Positions 10,746 through 23,100 of a DNA stretch of 64,000 bases are shown here, piece after piece; position 1 is the first letter of the stretch; each line of letters begins with the position of its first letter. The position numbers and the translations under genes were made by a program. This stretch comes from Glandiceps talaboti. Lineage: Eukaryota; Hemichordata; Enteropneusta; Spengelidae. The stretch lies in NCBI RefSeq assembly GCF_964340395.1, contig NC_135558.1:10086001-10150000 (forward strand), in the 5' to 3' direction. Under the pieces are notes generated by a model that was not told where the DNA came from, made no database searches, and saw nothing but the letters and a program-made list of their open reading frames with translations.

Positions 10746-11044
10746 TAATTTGAAATCATAAATGTACTGTAACTACTCATTGACAAAAGTATTGAAACAC
10801 ATAAGATGATTTGAACTTAATCAATGGTAACAGAATTATATCTGTAGCTCATTTACCATAATTATTTGAAATTTATTAATTTACAAAATGTAATGTTTCA
10901 AAATTAAAAAAAAAAGTTGTTGTACATAACGTGTCTTTTTACAGATAAGGCAATGATTTTTTTTCAAACTCATAAGTTCTCCACAGGATGCAAATCACAC
11001 TGTGGTAGTGATATTCATACTATAATAGACCTTGTGAGGTGTGA

Positions 11045-11361
11045 ATACCTATGTGGTGTACACAGTGGTATTGCCATGAACGCTTTCAGTTTTCTCTGTG
11101 CCTGTTTCGTGAATGGCGTGATTGAAAGTGCAGCAGATTCCGACCGCATGCCTAGTGCAATATCAACTCAGTTGTGTATGTAAGACTGCAAAAAGTGAAT
11201 AAGGGCATGCAGAGTACAAATACAGAACTCCACAACGTGCAGGAGGCCAATGTGGTGTATTCCGAGTACAATTATCTGTAAGTGCTTGCAGTGTTCTCTG
11301 TAGTCATAATTCCTGACCAGGGTAGTGAAATTTGAAAGTGCAGGAAGAAAACACCACAAGC
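11045..11361. repeat. Two diverged copies of a ~190-bp dispersed repeat
   Basis: Blocks around 11045-11150 and 11243-11361 share ATGTGGTGTA, a TTCTCTGT core and GAAAGTGCAG in the same order. The second also resembles the left half of the foldback element at 62161-62349 (ACAGAAC, GTGGTGTA, GCAGTGTTCTCTG). Confidence 0.5.
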
Positions 11362-11689
11362 ATATATGAATGTAATCTTCATTCAGTTATATTGATGTAT
11401 TGCAGCCAAGATTAGTGATAACATTGTGATTTGCAGCAAAAGTAGTTAGTATATTTTACATGTATCTATGTCAGGATATGGCAAGTCATCTATATGTTAT
11501 TAAATCTGAAAATAACTATTGCAAAGAGATACTGAAAAGCATGAAAAATTAGAAGCATTGTGCAATCTCAATTCAATTGTATATTTATAGCGACAGAAAA
11601 GTGATAATGACATTTACAGCAATTGCATTTGTTTTATCTAGTACATCTGACTATGTTAAGGACATGGCTGGCCAACTGGGTGTTATAAT

Positions 11690-11920
11690 CTGAACACAGC
11701 CTTCACACAAAAACAAAGTGATAACGCCATTTACAGCAAAGTACAACTGAGGACATGGCTGGCCTAATATGTGTTAATCTGAACACAGCTATTGCAAACA
11801 AAGTGATAACGCCATTTACAGCACAGTACAACTGAGGACATGGCTGGCCTAATATGTGTTAATCTGAACACAGCTATTGCAAAGAAAGTGATAACGCCAT
11901 TTACAGCAAAGTACAACTTT
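11690..11920. repeat. 85-bp tandem repeat, about 3 copies
   Basis: GGCCTAATATGTGTTAATCT recurs at 11761 and 11846, and GTGATAACGCCATTTACAGC recurs three times. It lies in the intron between exons 2 and 3. Confidence 0.85.
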
Positions 11921-13859
11921 CTATCCAGTAAATTTAACTTCAGATCTGCAATCTACATGTCGATTATGATTTCTAAAGACAGACAGTCTTTACACTACAA
12001 ATTTCATTAGTGAATTGACTTCGCTGCAATTCCTGTGGGAGTAGCCTGACCAATTCTACCTGCAAACTCTCTCTAGTATAATCCCAACACACAATGTCCA
12101 TCATTTCCTTGTCATTCCTGACTCAATTTTCCATGAACACCTGAAATGGACTTGTAAATGTTATAACCTTCCACAAAGCCGATGACATTTTGATAAGGCT
12201 TTCACAGCCTCATCGACGCAAATGCCCGAGCTTCCACATAAAAAGCTAATCTACCATTTAACTTTATACTTTTTTTTTCTATGAACTTTGATAATTATGG
12301 GTTTCTGAATACTTGAAAAGAATATGTGTATTTGAATTGACCTAACGCTTTCTATGACAGACTGTAGTGTTATTCTCGCTTGGAGATTTCAATTAACAAT
12401 GATATTACCTCAGAATGGGTTATCGGTTGGAGACTCGCATTTCAAGTATCTTTCATTTCATGGAAATGTCAGCGCAGGAAATGAAGCCAAAGAGTGCAGG
12501 AGAAATTAATTCTTTTCTGTAAGAGTACACACATTTTTTCTTCTCATAATCGTAACATCACTCTAAAGTGCACCTTGATTAAAAAAGAACATCTCTAATT
12601 CCAAAAGCTGTATATTAAAAAAGTGAATATAAAATCATTATCTATGTTAGCGGCTTTTATGGAGAAACTTGATCAGACAATTCGTTAGCTGTTTTCATTA
12701 AGAAACTAGTCTGATTACTCTGAATGCCAACTGTGGTCTGTGAGTGAAGGTATAAATTGTAATAATACTGTATATTTGCATATCAGTCAAAACTAAAACA
12801 GCTGTACCAAATGAATATTAATGAGCGATGACGACAGCCTGTCAATTTGTGATGAATTACTACTGACGTGCACCGTTGCGCTTCACTCACCATTGGGGTT
12901 GAACAACATTTAACGCCCTGGGGTTGAACAACATTTAACGCCCTGAGCAACGGGATTGACTAGACTGGGATTGTAGTAAGTAATACGGTCCCTGTCAGGA
13001 CCTAGACTGCAGGAAGTCATAATCTAATTTTAGATTGGTATACATATGGCAAAATGCCAGGCTTGGTAGGGGAAAAACAAGAACAAAATCCCCCTAGAAA
13101 CTCCATGAGGAGTATATTGTTACTAATTGCATACCTGTACACATTACTTGTAGTAATTAGTATAACAGTTATCTGAACCTGAAGACCAATTACTTCTGTC
13201 TGTAATTGGATATGATGAATGAATTGCTAATTACTCAGAGGGCTAATCAAGTAACACACTCTGACTACAGCTACAGGGCCACACTGGCTTTTACATATTC
13301 ATGAATTTTAATCACGTGTGCACAGTGAGCACTTTGCTATATAATCGAGACATTGAAACATGTTTTTTTGTTTCAAAATATCCATGGTTTTCACACTTTC
13401 ATGGCAACGCTTATACATATATTCATTATTTGTGTCTTACTTGATATACATAGCGTGCACTTTGCTGCATAATCAATTAAGAAGCAATTTTTTTTCTCAA
13501 CTGCCCTTTAAAAAAGAAATACTTTCAAGGCAAGTACGTACAACAGATTTTATATAAACAATCCTCAGCGAAAACACTGTGAACAGCAATAGGTAGTTCA
13601 AAAGTTTAAAATTATATTTCTGAGTTCCCATTTTTTTATTTTTTAAAATCTGGATTCAGTACGAAAATCTTGGCTTAGATTTGGACAGTTGTACCAAATT
13701 TCTGTCTTATGTTACTGTGATTCATCACCCCTAGTAAAACCAAATTTCTGTCTTACTGTGATTTGTACCCTTAGTAAAACACACACAAACCCCATCTCCT
13801 TCAATATCATGTACATTGTGAGAATGAATATTCATGGCCTCTAGGTTCATACTTACATG

Positions 13860-13929
13860 TAGTAATGAAAATTTCTACTCCATGTCAAAAGGAATTTTTT
13901 GACTCCGTGAGTAGAAATTTTCATTACTA
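13860..13929. repeat. Perfect 20-bp inverted repeat (hairpin)
   Basis: TAGTAATGAAAATTTCTACT at 13860-13879 is the exact reverse complement of 13910-13929. The 30-nt loop contains a further GTCAAAA/TTTTGAC pair. Confidence 0.9.
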
Positions 13930-14878
13930 ATCATGCATATATATTTTAAATGCACTTGGAAATTTGTCGTTTTCATGAGAAATGTAAGCGTGCTAATTTT
14001 CAAAATGAACATTCAGTCTTGCCTAGATCTATATATTTCATACTTCTTTTTTACGATTTCTGTAAAGTAAACGTCACTGCTTCTAAGTTCCATCATGTAA
14101 ACCTTAACACTTACATGCATTTCAAGTTGATTACATCTTATACAGTGAGAATAACATGCTTTGACATTTCATTTTGTTTGACACCCACATGAAGTTATAA
14201 AAATAGTAAATAAACACAAGAAACATCATTTTTCAAAAAGCTGAATTCTAAAGGGTTCCGATCAATAGAATTTGAGAAGATAAATGGCATGAAAGCAAAC
14301 GTGACTGAAATATGAAAGCTGTCAGATATAATACTGCGATAAGGAGTGTAATATTAGACAAATATGAATATGATTTTATTGATGACTTTTATAATAGCAA
14401 TTGAGGTGGTAAACAGGGGACATTAAAGCTATCCTATGAAATAGGATTCATTCTCATGATACTCAATAGTTGCATTGAATTTGTACCAAACTAACACTTT
14501 AGCATTTAGAGAATGGTAAGAAAGAATGTTTGTATACCTGGCTTGCTTTTAACAAATACTTATGTTATTTCTGGGTTACTCATTTCTTGTTTTGTTTGAA
14601 GCATGACGTGAATGACGTAAGATTAGATAGCTATTCTTTTTGTGCTTTTAAAATAGTGACGTATGTTGTCTGTTCAATTAAAGTACAGACATGTTTTGCA
14701 CAAATGAGGAGATAAATTATACTATTTCAATAACACGATGTAATGAATTATCAATGTGCTTGGAATTTTGAATAATTTTCTAATTCATACTAAAATAAAC
14801 AGCTCATTTATTGTGAAATATACATACAAATGTATTTCTTACAAATGTACATATCTCGACCACCTTTCTGAGTGGTAA

Positions 14879-14907
14879 CCCCCCCCCCCCCCCCCCCAAA
14901 AAAAAAA
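14879..14907. repeat. Poly-C tract followed by poly-A
   Basis: C19 then A10. It is one of several homopolymer C/G runs in the window (also 21947-21961, 45000-45018, 52992-53008). Confidence 0.95.
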
Positions 14908-15195
14908 GGCGGTACCAATATCAGTGTTAGCCATGAGAGGTATCCAATCACCCTCAAACTTCCAAGTGATGCCCATTTCCCCTGATTAGTGTTGAACCCC
15001 CCTGTCCCCTTCCCCCAAACTCTCTGATGTTCATTCCCCCTCCATGCAGCTCCATAACTACTATGGAGCAGTGCCCAATCTTTGTCATGTGGCACCCATT
15101 TCCCCTTGAGTACTTTAAAATGTGCTAATGGAGTTGAAGCACCACTGATCTAGGTTATCAAAGTGAAAAAAAGGAAGACTCAAGGAAATACTTAC

Positions 15196-15296
15196 AAACT
15201 TGGAGGGTGACCCCTCTGTGTCCATGACAGTCACATGGGCGGAAGTGGTAGGAGCACTCTTCCGCCGTGCTCTACTTCTGCTTTCATAGGCTGGAT
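15196..15296 (-). CDS. SYNGAP/DAB2IP/RASAL2-like: Coding exon 2: shared N-terminal exon, RSRARRKSAP segment
   Basis: 101-nt exon, acceptor TTATCATAG above 15296, donor GTAAGT below 15196. It begins with AT that completes a G-initial codon (GAT, Asp) from either alternative first exon, then codes PAYESRSRARRKSAPTTSAH and VTVMDTEGSPSKF, ending in phase 0. Vertebrate SynGAP has a similar block (RSRRKSVP about 15 residues before the GFLSRRLK segment), and RASAL2 has RSPRRRSIS; the basic-Ser motif is therefore a recognisable but weakly conserved part of the family N terminus. Neighbours: more than 5 kb of intron to exon 3 and about 19 kb to first exon A. Confidence 0.88.
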
Positions 15297-16910
15297 CTAT
15301 GATAAAACAAACATACAAAATATCAGGTTAGAAATCTGACAGCATTATACAGACTGATACACATGACAAGGATAGGCAAGATCCAATCTACAAACAAAAG
15401 ACAACATCTATGTTATTTAGTCCCCTGGTAAACCTGTGATATTAAACTGAAACAAAGCATAGAATGATAAAAGGAGATGAACAGCATACGTCTCAACAAA
15501 CATTCTGAAATTGAGTTCAATGACGAAAATATCCACCTGTTAAAAATTCACTGTTGAAATTTTTTTCAGTTTAAATAACATGGAGGACTCTATTTATACA
15601 AATGGACATAATTTATCAGATAACACTGAAAAAGATAACTATTAATTTAATATATGAGTTGATAGGAACGAGTCTTGCACATGTACATGTATGTGTTTGT
15701 ATAAAACAATAAGGTGCAATGTATTAGCATGGTTAAGTATATGATGAAAACCAAACTGACAGATTCATCACTGCATATGCTTATCAACAACTCACTACAC
15801 ACGTTTATGGTGAGCAATTATGAGAGTTCCCTAAATAACAAAGCTGTTAGTCTAGACCCAATTATACTGGGGCAAGGTACATAGTTGTATTCATTGCGCA
15901 AGTAAATGGGATATTATGTGTGATCTATCAGGCTCCTGATATTAGGTTAGGTTTTAATGCAGGATGGTACCTAAACATGTATGCCCCAGGTAGCTTTAGA
16001 CTTTACTGATGTATACATGATATATATCTTCACTGAATGCCCCTATAGTAATACAGCTTATAAATAGGTGAAGAACAAAACAGTGAAAAGCAAAACGACT
16101 AAATCTATGACGAATGCAGACATTTATTTTCTGACATCCCTGCTTGGTGTTAATAATAAATTAAATGGCTATTTTTAATACCATTTGATAACTCCTGCGG
16201 AAATCATAATTCTATGTCTGTCAAAAATCTGATTAGTTTTAGCTTTGTTACTCAGGAACTGATGGAAATATTTTTTCCCTTGTATTTAATTGACATGGAA
16301 AACTACCAACGCCTGTCTTTCTTCTTCTTCTTTTTGTTTGATAATTGTAGATAAAATAAAATCCTGATTAGTCTATATCTGCCAAATCTCTTTTGTTTCA
16401 TGTTTGTTTTTCAGGAAATAAATTTTTCCTCGTCTTAGATATTAGAGGAAGTTATTGATGTCGATGTTTTTTCTTGAAGATGAAATCAAATTGTTATCAG
16501 TCTACATTAATCAATACATGACTGACTACTTGATAGAAATCACGTGAGCAGAGACGTCAGCACGATAGTTAAAACTTCTAAAGTTTAGGAAGTCTGGAAA
16601 TCTTTGAAAGGATCGTATAAAATGGAACTCTAAAAGATTACAATTTTTGAAGCAGCTGTAAAAGTGAGTTATCTGACAATGATTATCTGTAACATAGGAG
16701 ACAGAAGTACTTCTCTTGAAATGTCAATTTGCAAGGATGTTAAAATGCTGACACAGCAAGATTAGGATAACAGACTAATTTGCTTGTACAATTAGAGGAA
16801 TTGGCCTACCATGACCCTTGCTTACCTTACAACTAAGTACAGATTATAGAATTCAAATATTCAAATTACTAGGTTTTTTAACGTAATACTCTTCTCAAAA
16901 CATCTTTCTT

Positions 16911-17103
16911 TTATCCCTCCCACCTTCCCTCCCTCCATCCATCCATCATCTATCGATCTATCAATCTCTTATTCAGTGCACTGACAACATTTATAATTCC
17001 CATCTTCCCATTATCCCTCCCTCCTACCTTCCCTCCGTCCATCCATCATCTATTGATCTACCAATCTCTTATTCAGTGCACTGACAACATATTTATAATT
17101 CAC
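16911..17103. repeat. Tandem duplication of a CCTCCCT-rich block
   Basis: A stretch containing CCTTCCCTCC, CCATCCATCATCTAT and ATCTCTTATTCAGTGCACTG occurs twice, about 105 bp apart. It is intronic. Confidence 0.8.
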
Positions 17104-18089
17104 CATACGACGAGACAAAGTTCATGGTCAATCCATGTACAGCACTGCATGTAAATTTAATTACAGAGTTAACAACATTGCTAAAAATAGACCATTCCTA
17201 AACATGTCCCATATGGCTTCTTTGCGACATTATTTCATAAAAAAGAAAGATGACTATGATTGATTAGTGATGCAAACTTATAATCGTAAAGATGAATAGA
17301 TGAAATATTTATAAAAGTTCCAGCTTATCTGATGAATTCATTCATCCAAACTGTTTGCATTGGGATGACATAAATGAGGTTTCGAATGTGAATATGATAT
17401 AACACAAAGAGGCTTGAAGCTACTACTACTAGCTGACGTTAGAACATTTTTTGAAATTGTTCTGTTGAATATAAAGACTTACGCATAAATATTGTACACC
17501 CAGCACAGTATTGAATTACCTACCTGTAGGTAAATGTAACCATGTGAAATAATAGCAATGGGGATATTATTAGATCTATCACTTCACATCAACTTTGAAT
17601 TCAATACCAATAATTACTAAAAAAGCAATTCAGCTAATCTGAACTCTTTCCAGGAAAGCTTTGGTGTATTTTTAAAGGGCAAAACTTTCAATGGCATAAC
17701 AATTAGAAAGGATTGGAATAGAATTACTTCGTTTTATCAGATTTCTTCTATCACTTCACAGATCCACTTCAAATTCAATATCGCAGATTAGCATTGAACT
17801 TTTAGAAATAAAGGCTTGAATTGATGTATATATGCATGTGTATCTTTTAATGTGTGAACATTTCAATTGATAAAGGATTACATATTACTGTACTACTTAC
17901 GCCTTATTAGAATTATTCCATTTACTTCAATACAAAGTATCTACTTCAAATTCAATATCAAAGACTTGAAAAGGGGTAATTTAACCTATTAGTATTGAAC
18001 TGTATTTTTTAAGGTGCAAAAATTTCAGTCTGGCGAAACACTTTATAGAAAGGATTTACTGTACTACTAGGTTTTATTAGACTTATTCC

Positions 18090-18178
18090 ATTTACTTTGA
18101 TACATTGTATATACTTTGATACATTGTATGTACTTTGATACATTGTATATACTTTGATACATTGTATGTACTTCATAT
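18090..18178. repeat. 19-bp tandem repeat, 4-5 copies
   Basis: ACTTTGATACATTGTATAT with minor variants is repeated head to tail in the long intron. Confidence 0.9.
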
Positions 18179-18557
18179 TCAATATCAGTGCCATTGAACT
18201 GCTTTTGGTAATGATTTGGTGTATTAAAATTTGAATGGGCCAAAGATTTCAATGGCAAAAAATTAACTAAGGATTACAAAAATTTAGCACTACTGGGGCT
18301 TTTTACAAAATATCTGCATGTGTATATATGCTAGAGTACACATCAGGAACTGAACAGATACAACCAACAACGTCTACACTTTGCCTTTCTGTCACATCAA
18401 ACAAATTCAATCATTTCCGGAAACTCATAATTTGCTTTGCCAGTTATGTTTGGTATTTCAACATACAAAGGGTTAAATAGTTTATACCTATGTCAAGTAT
18501 TAGCACACACATGTATTCTGTTTTATAGAAGGATTTTTAGCAAGTATACTATAGTCC

Positions 18558-18781
18558 TGTCCCAACCTGGATTGATTCAAAACTGATCAAACTTAATAAT
18601 TCAGTCAAATTGGTTTGAAACTGGATTTTGTCCCAACAGAAATGAGCAATGGATTTTAAACCATCCTCTCCTGTGGAGGTTTTCAACTTAAAATCGTTTC
18701 AAACTTGTCTTAGTGCATGTGGTGACAGGAGAACAGATTCCAATTCTATTTTGAGCAGATTCAACATTCCACATTGGGACA
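18558..18781. mobile_element. 224-bp inverted-repeat element (MITE-like), TGTCCCAA ends
   Basis: The block starts TGTCCCAA and ends TTGGGACA. The similarity of its two ends extends, imperfectly, about 35 bp inward (a left GATTGATTCAAAACTGATCAAA pairs with the right end). There is no open frame. No clear target-site duplication is visible, so superfamily assignment is open. Confidence 0.5.
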
Positions 18782-19803
18782 TGGCTAATATTTAGTATTA
18801 AGATATAAAAATTGGGGTTTTAGGTTTCAAAATATTTACATTTTGGGCTCTTAATTTCAAATACAAATTGTACGGTACTATAAAGCATGAAGAAATGAAA
18901 ACAGACTTTTTTTTGTATTTACAAAAAGAATAAAAGTTGTACCTACAATTTTCTTGCATTAAAAATATCTTATGATTGCAACTTGCACTTTTCAAATATA
19001 AAGTGCAATTAGCATATCAATTTCAAGAGATCAAAGACTGAATTTTTTTGAGTTCAAAATATTTGATCTATTTGGCTTTCCTTTCAACCACAAAATGCAA
19101 TAAATGAATAATTAAGTATTAAGGGATGAAAATATATTTTGTTGTGCTCAAAAATAATTCCAGTCTAGTGTTGTCCTTCTTTGAATCTTTCCCATATCTC
19201 TAACTTTTAAACATTTTACTTGTAAATTTCTTTTGGTATTACAAATTAAAGTATACAAATTATTTCTCATCGCTGCTTAATAAAATATGCAAATATATGA
19301 CAAACAAACAAACAACTGATGACCTTCTTTAGATGTACATAATTTTTACTAAAAACTATAATACCATTTAATACATGTAATGGTTTTGTATTACCTGTAC
19401 ATTTACTGGGAGGTTCCCACCAAAATTACAGTAAATGGTACGGAAAGCGATTGAAGTTTTACCAGAGCTTACCTCTATTATCGGAGTTTACGAACCTTAG
19501 TAAAAACATTGGAACACGCTGAAAATAAAAGCTGCCTAGGAGAGGTATTTTTTATGAAAACACACTATACTGTACTGTTAAAGCACACTCATTGTATATT
19601 CAGTTGTAACAGCTAACATCATGCGGGCACGTAACTAGATTAGTTTTAATAGTGAGTGAGGCTAACACTTGGTGATCAAATAGAATTAGGATTCTTACAG
19701 GTGTGTACGTACATAACCGTTCTATAATGGAAACAGACACGTCGCATAAACCTGTACTAAACAATGGATTTGTGCTAGAAAACCATAAATCTGAAAGGCT
19801 TAC

Positions 19804-20119
19804 TAAACAACGGATTTGTGCACGAAAACCAGACAAGAAAAGAAAAACAGATCAGACCTAATAGATGAAGATACGACAGCACTCCATCAACGGATGGTCG
19901 ATGTTGACGACGACCGAATGAAAGCGGTGACGTTTTCTTCGGAGACTGCATGTTGGAAACTGTGTTGGCTTTCTTCCTGATGTTTGGAGACCAAAATGTG
20001 TGGAGTGACAAACTATGTACTGAAGACTGCACAGAACAGTTACGACAGTCAGAATCAATGAGAATGCAGGATTTGTAAGGTTTTTGTGGCGATGTTTGCA
20101 GTGACAGGAGCCAAAACAT
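19804..20119 (-). CDS. Possible alternative 5' exon inside the long intron (low confidence)
   Basis: On the minus strand an open frame of 105 codons from an ATG at 20119 reaches a GTAAGC donor-like site below 19804 and leaves one base (A), which with AT of exon 2 would make AAT (Asn). The middle part (NIRKKANTVSNMQSPKKTSP then LSFGRRQHRPSVDGV) is fairly protein-like; the end is hydrophobic. Against it, the region includes a degenerate ~110-bp tandem duplication, and no family similarity is seen. Confidence 0.15.
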
Positions 20120-23100
20120 ATATAAAGTGAGAGACAATCTACCGAGGACTGTACGGAACTGTTATGACAGTGAGAATGCAGTATTTCTAAGGCTTTGTGG
20201 CCAACTCTTCAGAAGATGATGAGAGATCCTTCGGTATCAATCTCCCTATGGATTTCACACAGAAATAATCAACATTGTAAACCAATGATGTTTCAAAGTC
20301 ACCATTCAGTCACGACGTTGTTTCCAAACCTATCCAAATCTGTCTCCAATCTATCAATCACTATGGCAACGCGATCCTCCATTTTCCTGGTAATATTTCC
20401 ATGGAGATGAGGATATCATGCAACACACACCTCAGAAGTTGGTTATCCAATAGAACTGGAGAACGAGAGGTGACTGTTTCTGGACTCAGGAACGGTTGTG
20501 AAGCCAGCAGTTGTGAAGACTGAAATTCATAGCTGTCATGAAAAGTAGCACTGAAAGGCTTGTTCAATGCATTCATAAGACTAGAAGGGATCTGTTAGAG
20601 TAATACGCATGTATTATCATCATTGGAGTCTATCCTATAGCTTCACAATGTTTGAATGCAGAGATGTGACGGGGGATAAAAATCGACGCTTCCATCACAG
20701 GTATGATTCAAATGTTCATTAATACAGTCACAGTGCAGGGTGTGTCCGTAGTAGCCTCTGACAACAAGTAACAATGTCCCCATCAGAATTATCTGTCGAG
20801 TCACTCTCCCTTATTTTAAATGATGCTAATTTTAATTTTTTTTTTGCTATAATCTACAAGATCATTCCATTCTAAGTTATAGGTGTGTGCAGCAGCAGTC
20901 TGCGAGCTATTTTCACACATTGTAATACATAGCACCATTACTTTTACTGCATATTACTCTAGTCTAAGTGACTGACCTTTTTCATAAATATTTTATCAAA
21001 AAATGATCATTTACTTGAATATAAGTGCTGGTATAAAACCATATGCAATAATGCACAAAGTTGAAAAAAAAAACTAAGAAAAGGAACTATTTAAACTGAG
21101 TATGTAGAAAATACTTGATATTGCAAGTGACATCCAAAACAATGCTGATTATCAAATTATCGACCATCGGTGGAATGTACCATTTTAGAAACAGGGGATA
21201 CAGTATTGCAATTATACGGGCACCATCCTGCAACTTTTCTACATTCTTGCATTTCATTATGCAAATTCAATCATTCTAAAAACAAAATTCTTAGTATACA
21301 AGTGTTGAACTTTCTCTTTAAGTTTAACGCAATACTCTCCTGATCATTAATCTCGATACAATTTGACAAGCAGAGGCATGAAAGTCATTATTTTTATGGC
21401 TTTGCCAGAAAAGGCCATTATTTCTACTCCGACCTTCATTTTATTTCAATAAGTGAGTCGTTACAGTACTACTTAACTTTTTGTAAACTGAAACATGCCT
21501 AGAATAGAAATATACATTCTTTCATCAAGCAAACAGACTTCCAGATTCCAGATTGTCTAAAACACTTGAGACATCAAGTAGATATACGGAAGATTATTTT
21601 CACTAACAGTTTTACCATGGGAAATGATTACGTCAGCTGATAACAACAGCTTATACATGGAATATGTTAAGAACTATGTAAATCTTATAGATAACACATT
21701 TTAATACAAGACTTAAGAATGATCCATCAAGTATATCATTGTTATCTCGTCACATTTTTTTACACTGCGTAGATTGGAGTCTACTCTAATTCTGTCTAGT
21801 TTGTAAAACTGATAAGCTGGTGTTTGAGATTTCTGTTTTAAAATTGCATTTGTCAAGTTTGTAAACTGTGTACACCTTTTTTTTGTTAAATCGGTTAAGA
21901 TCAGATCTGACACTAAAGCACTTTAAAGTGTATCATGTGACCATAACCCCCCCCCCCCCCCTTTTTTTTTTCTCCCATGTTCAGACTGTTATACAAAATC
22001 ATGGGCCCCATGATTCTTGGGTTTAATGTTAGGTTTGCCATTTTTCTAACTCAAAAAAACCATGAAAATTATTTCACGAAAACCAGTCATCAGAACCTCT
22101 GAAAACAAAATCAAACGATGTGCACCCTTCAAGTTTACCTTTTTTTTTTCTAATTTAAACAAAATCTTACTATAATTCAGCAAAAAAACTCATAATCAGA
22201 TCATAAATAGATATTACAAATTACTATTAATTTATTAATGATCAATTACTTATCCTGTATGGTGCGACAGCAGCCTTGTAAATCATACTAACGACATGGG
22301 TCCCAATTCGTGAATATATATACTAGTATATACAACACCAATTTATGTACTCACACGATCAAATGCTTGTAGGCATACTATTTCAGCATTTATCTCAAAA
22401 ACTACCAAAAGACTGTGAAATTGTTGGCTTAAGATTAAACTTTACGATTAGGATATAAAATTATATGATCAATACTATGTAAATTATTTGAGCCATTTTA
22501 GCTGGTCAGGTACAGGTGATAACATAGAACTATCATATTTATGAGCTTAATAATATATGCTATATTTAGAGAAAGAATTGCAATGAATGACCTTGCCACA
22601 GTAATCTGCTATTACTAGGCGCTAATATCATTATTATTATATGCTCTATGCACTTGCAAATCAGGTGGGAATAACTGCCACATTGGGTAGAATTTTATGA
22701 GTAGTCAACATGTAACGAGTTTAATATACACATGTAACCTGGAATTCCTATTGGGTTACTTTTTATCAATTTCGTACATTTTATTGAGTTTTGGAATGAT
22801 TTAGAAGACATCAACGTTATACTAACTTATATATAGCCTTCATTGTAGGAAAGCGACACAAATGTTCAATTATTTCAATATCAAACTTTATCATCATAGA
22901 CTTAAACTAATGGAAATATACATGTAACATAAATGGTTTGATGGAATCTATTGTTTTATTGCTTGGGATTTTCTGTCTGGATCTTAATATTTATCAATCT
23001 GGAAAAATACTTCGTTTGTACACAAAAAAACACACTATAAGTTGTGGAATACAGAATTAACTACATTTCCTTCCTTGCATACTATAGACTTTGTAACCTT

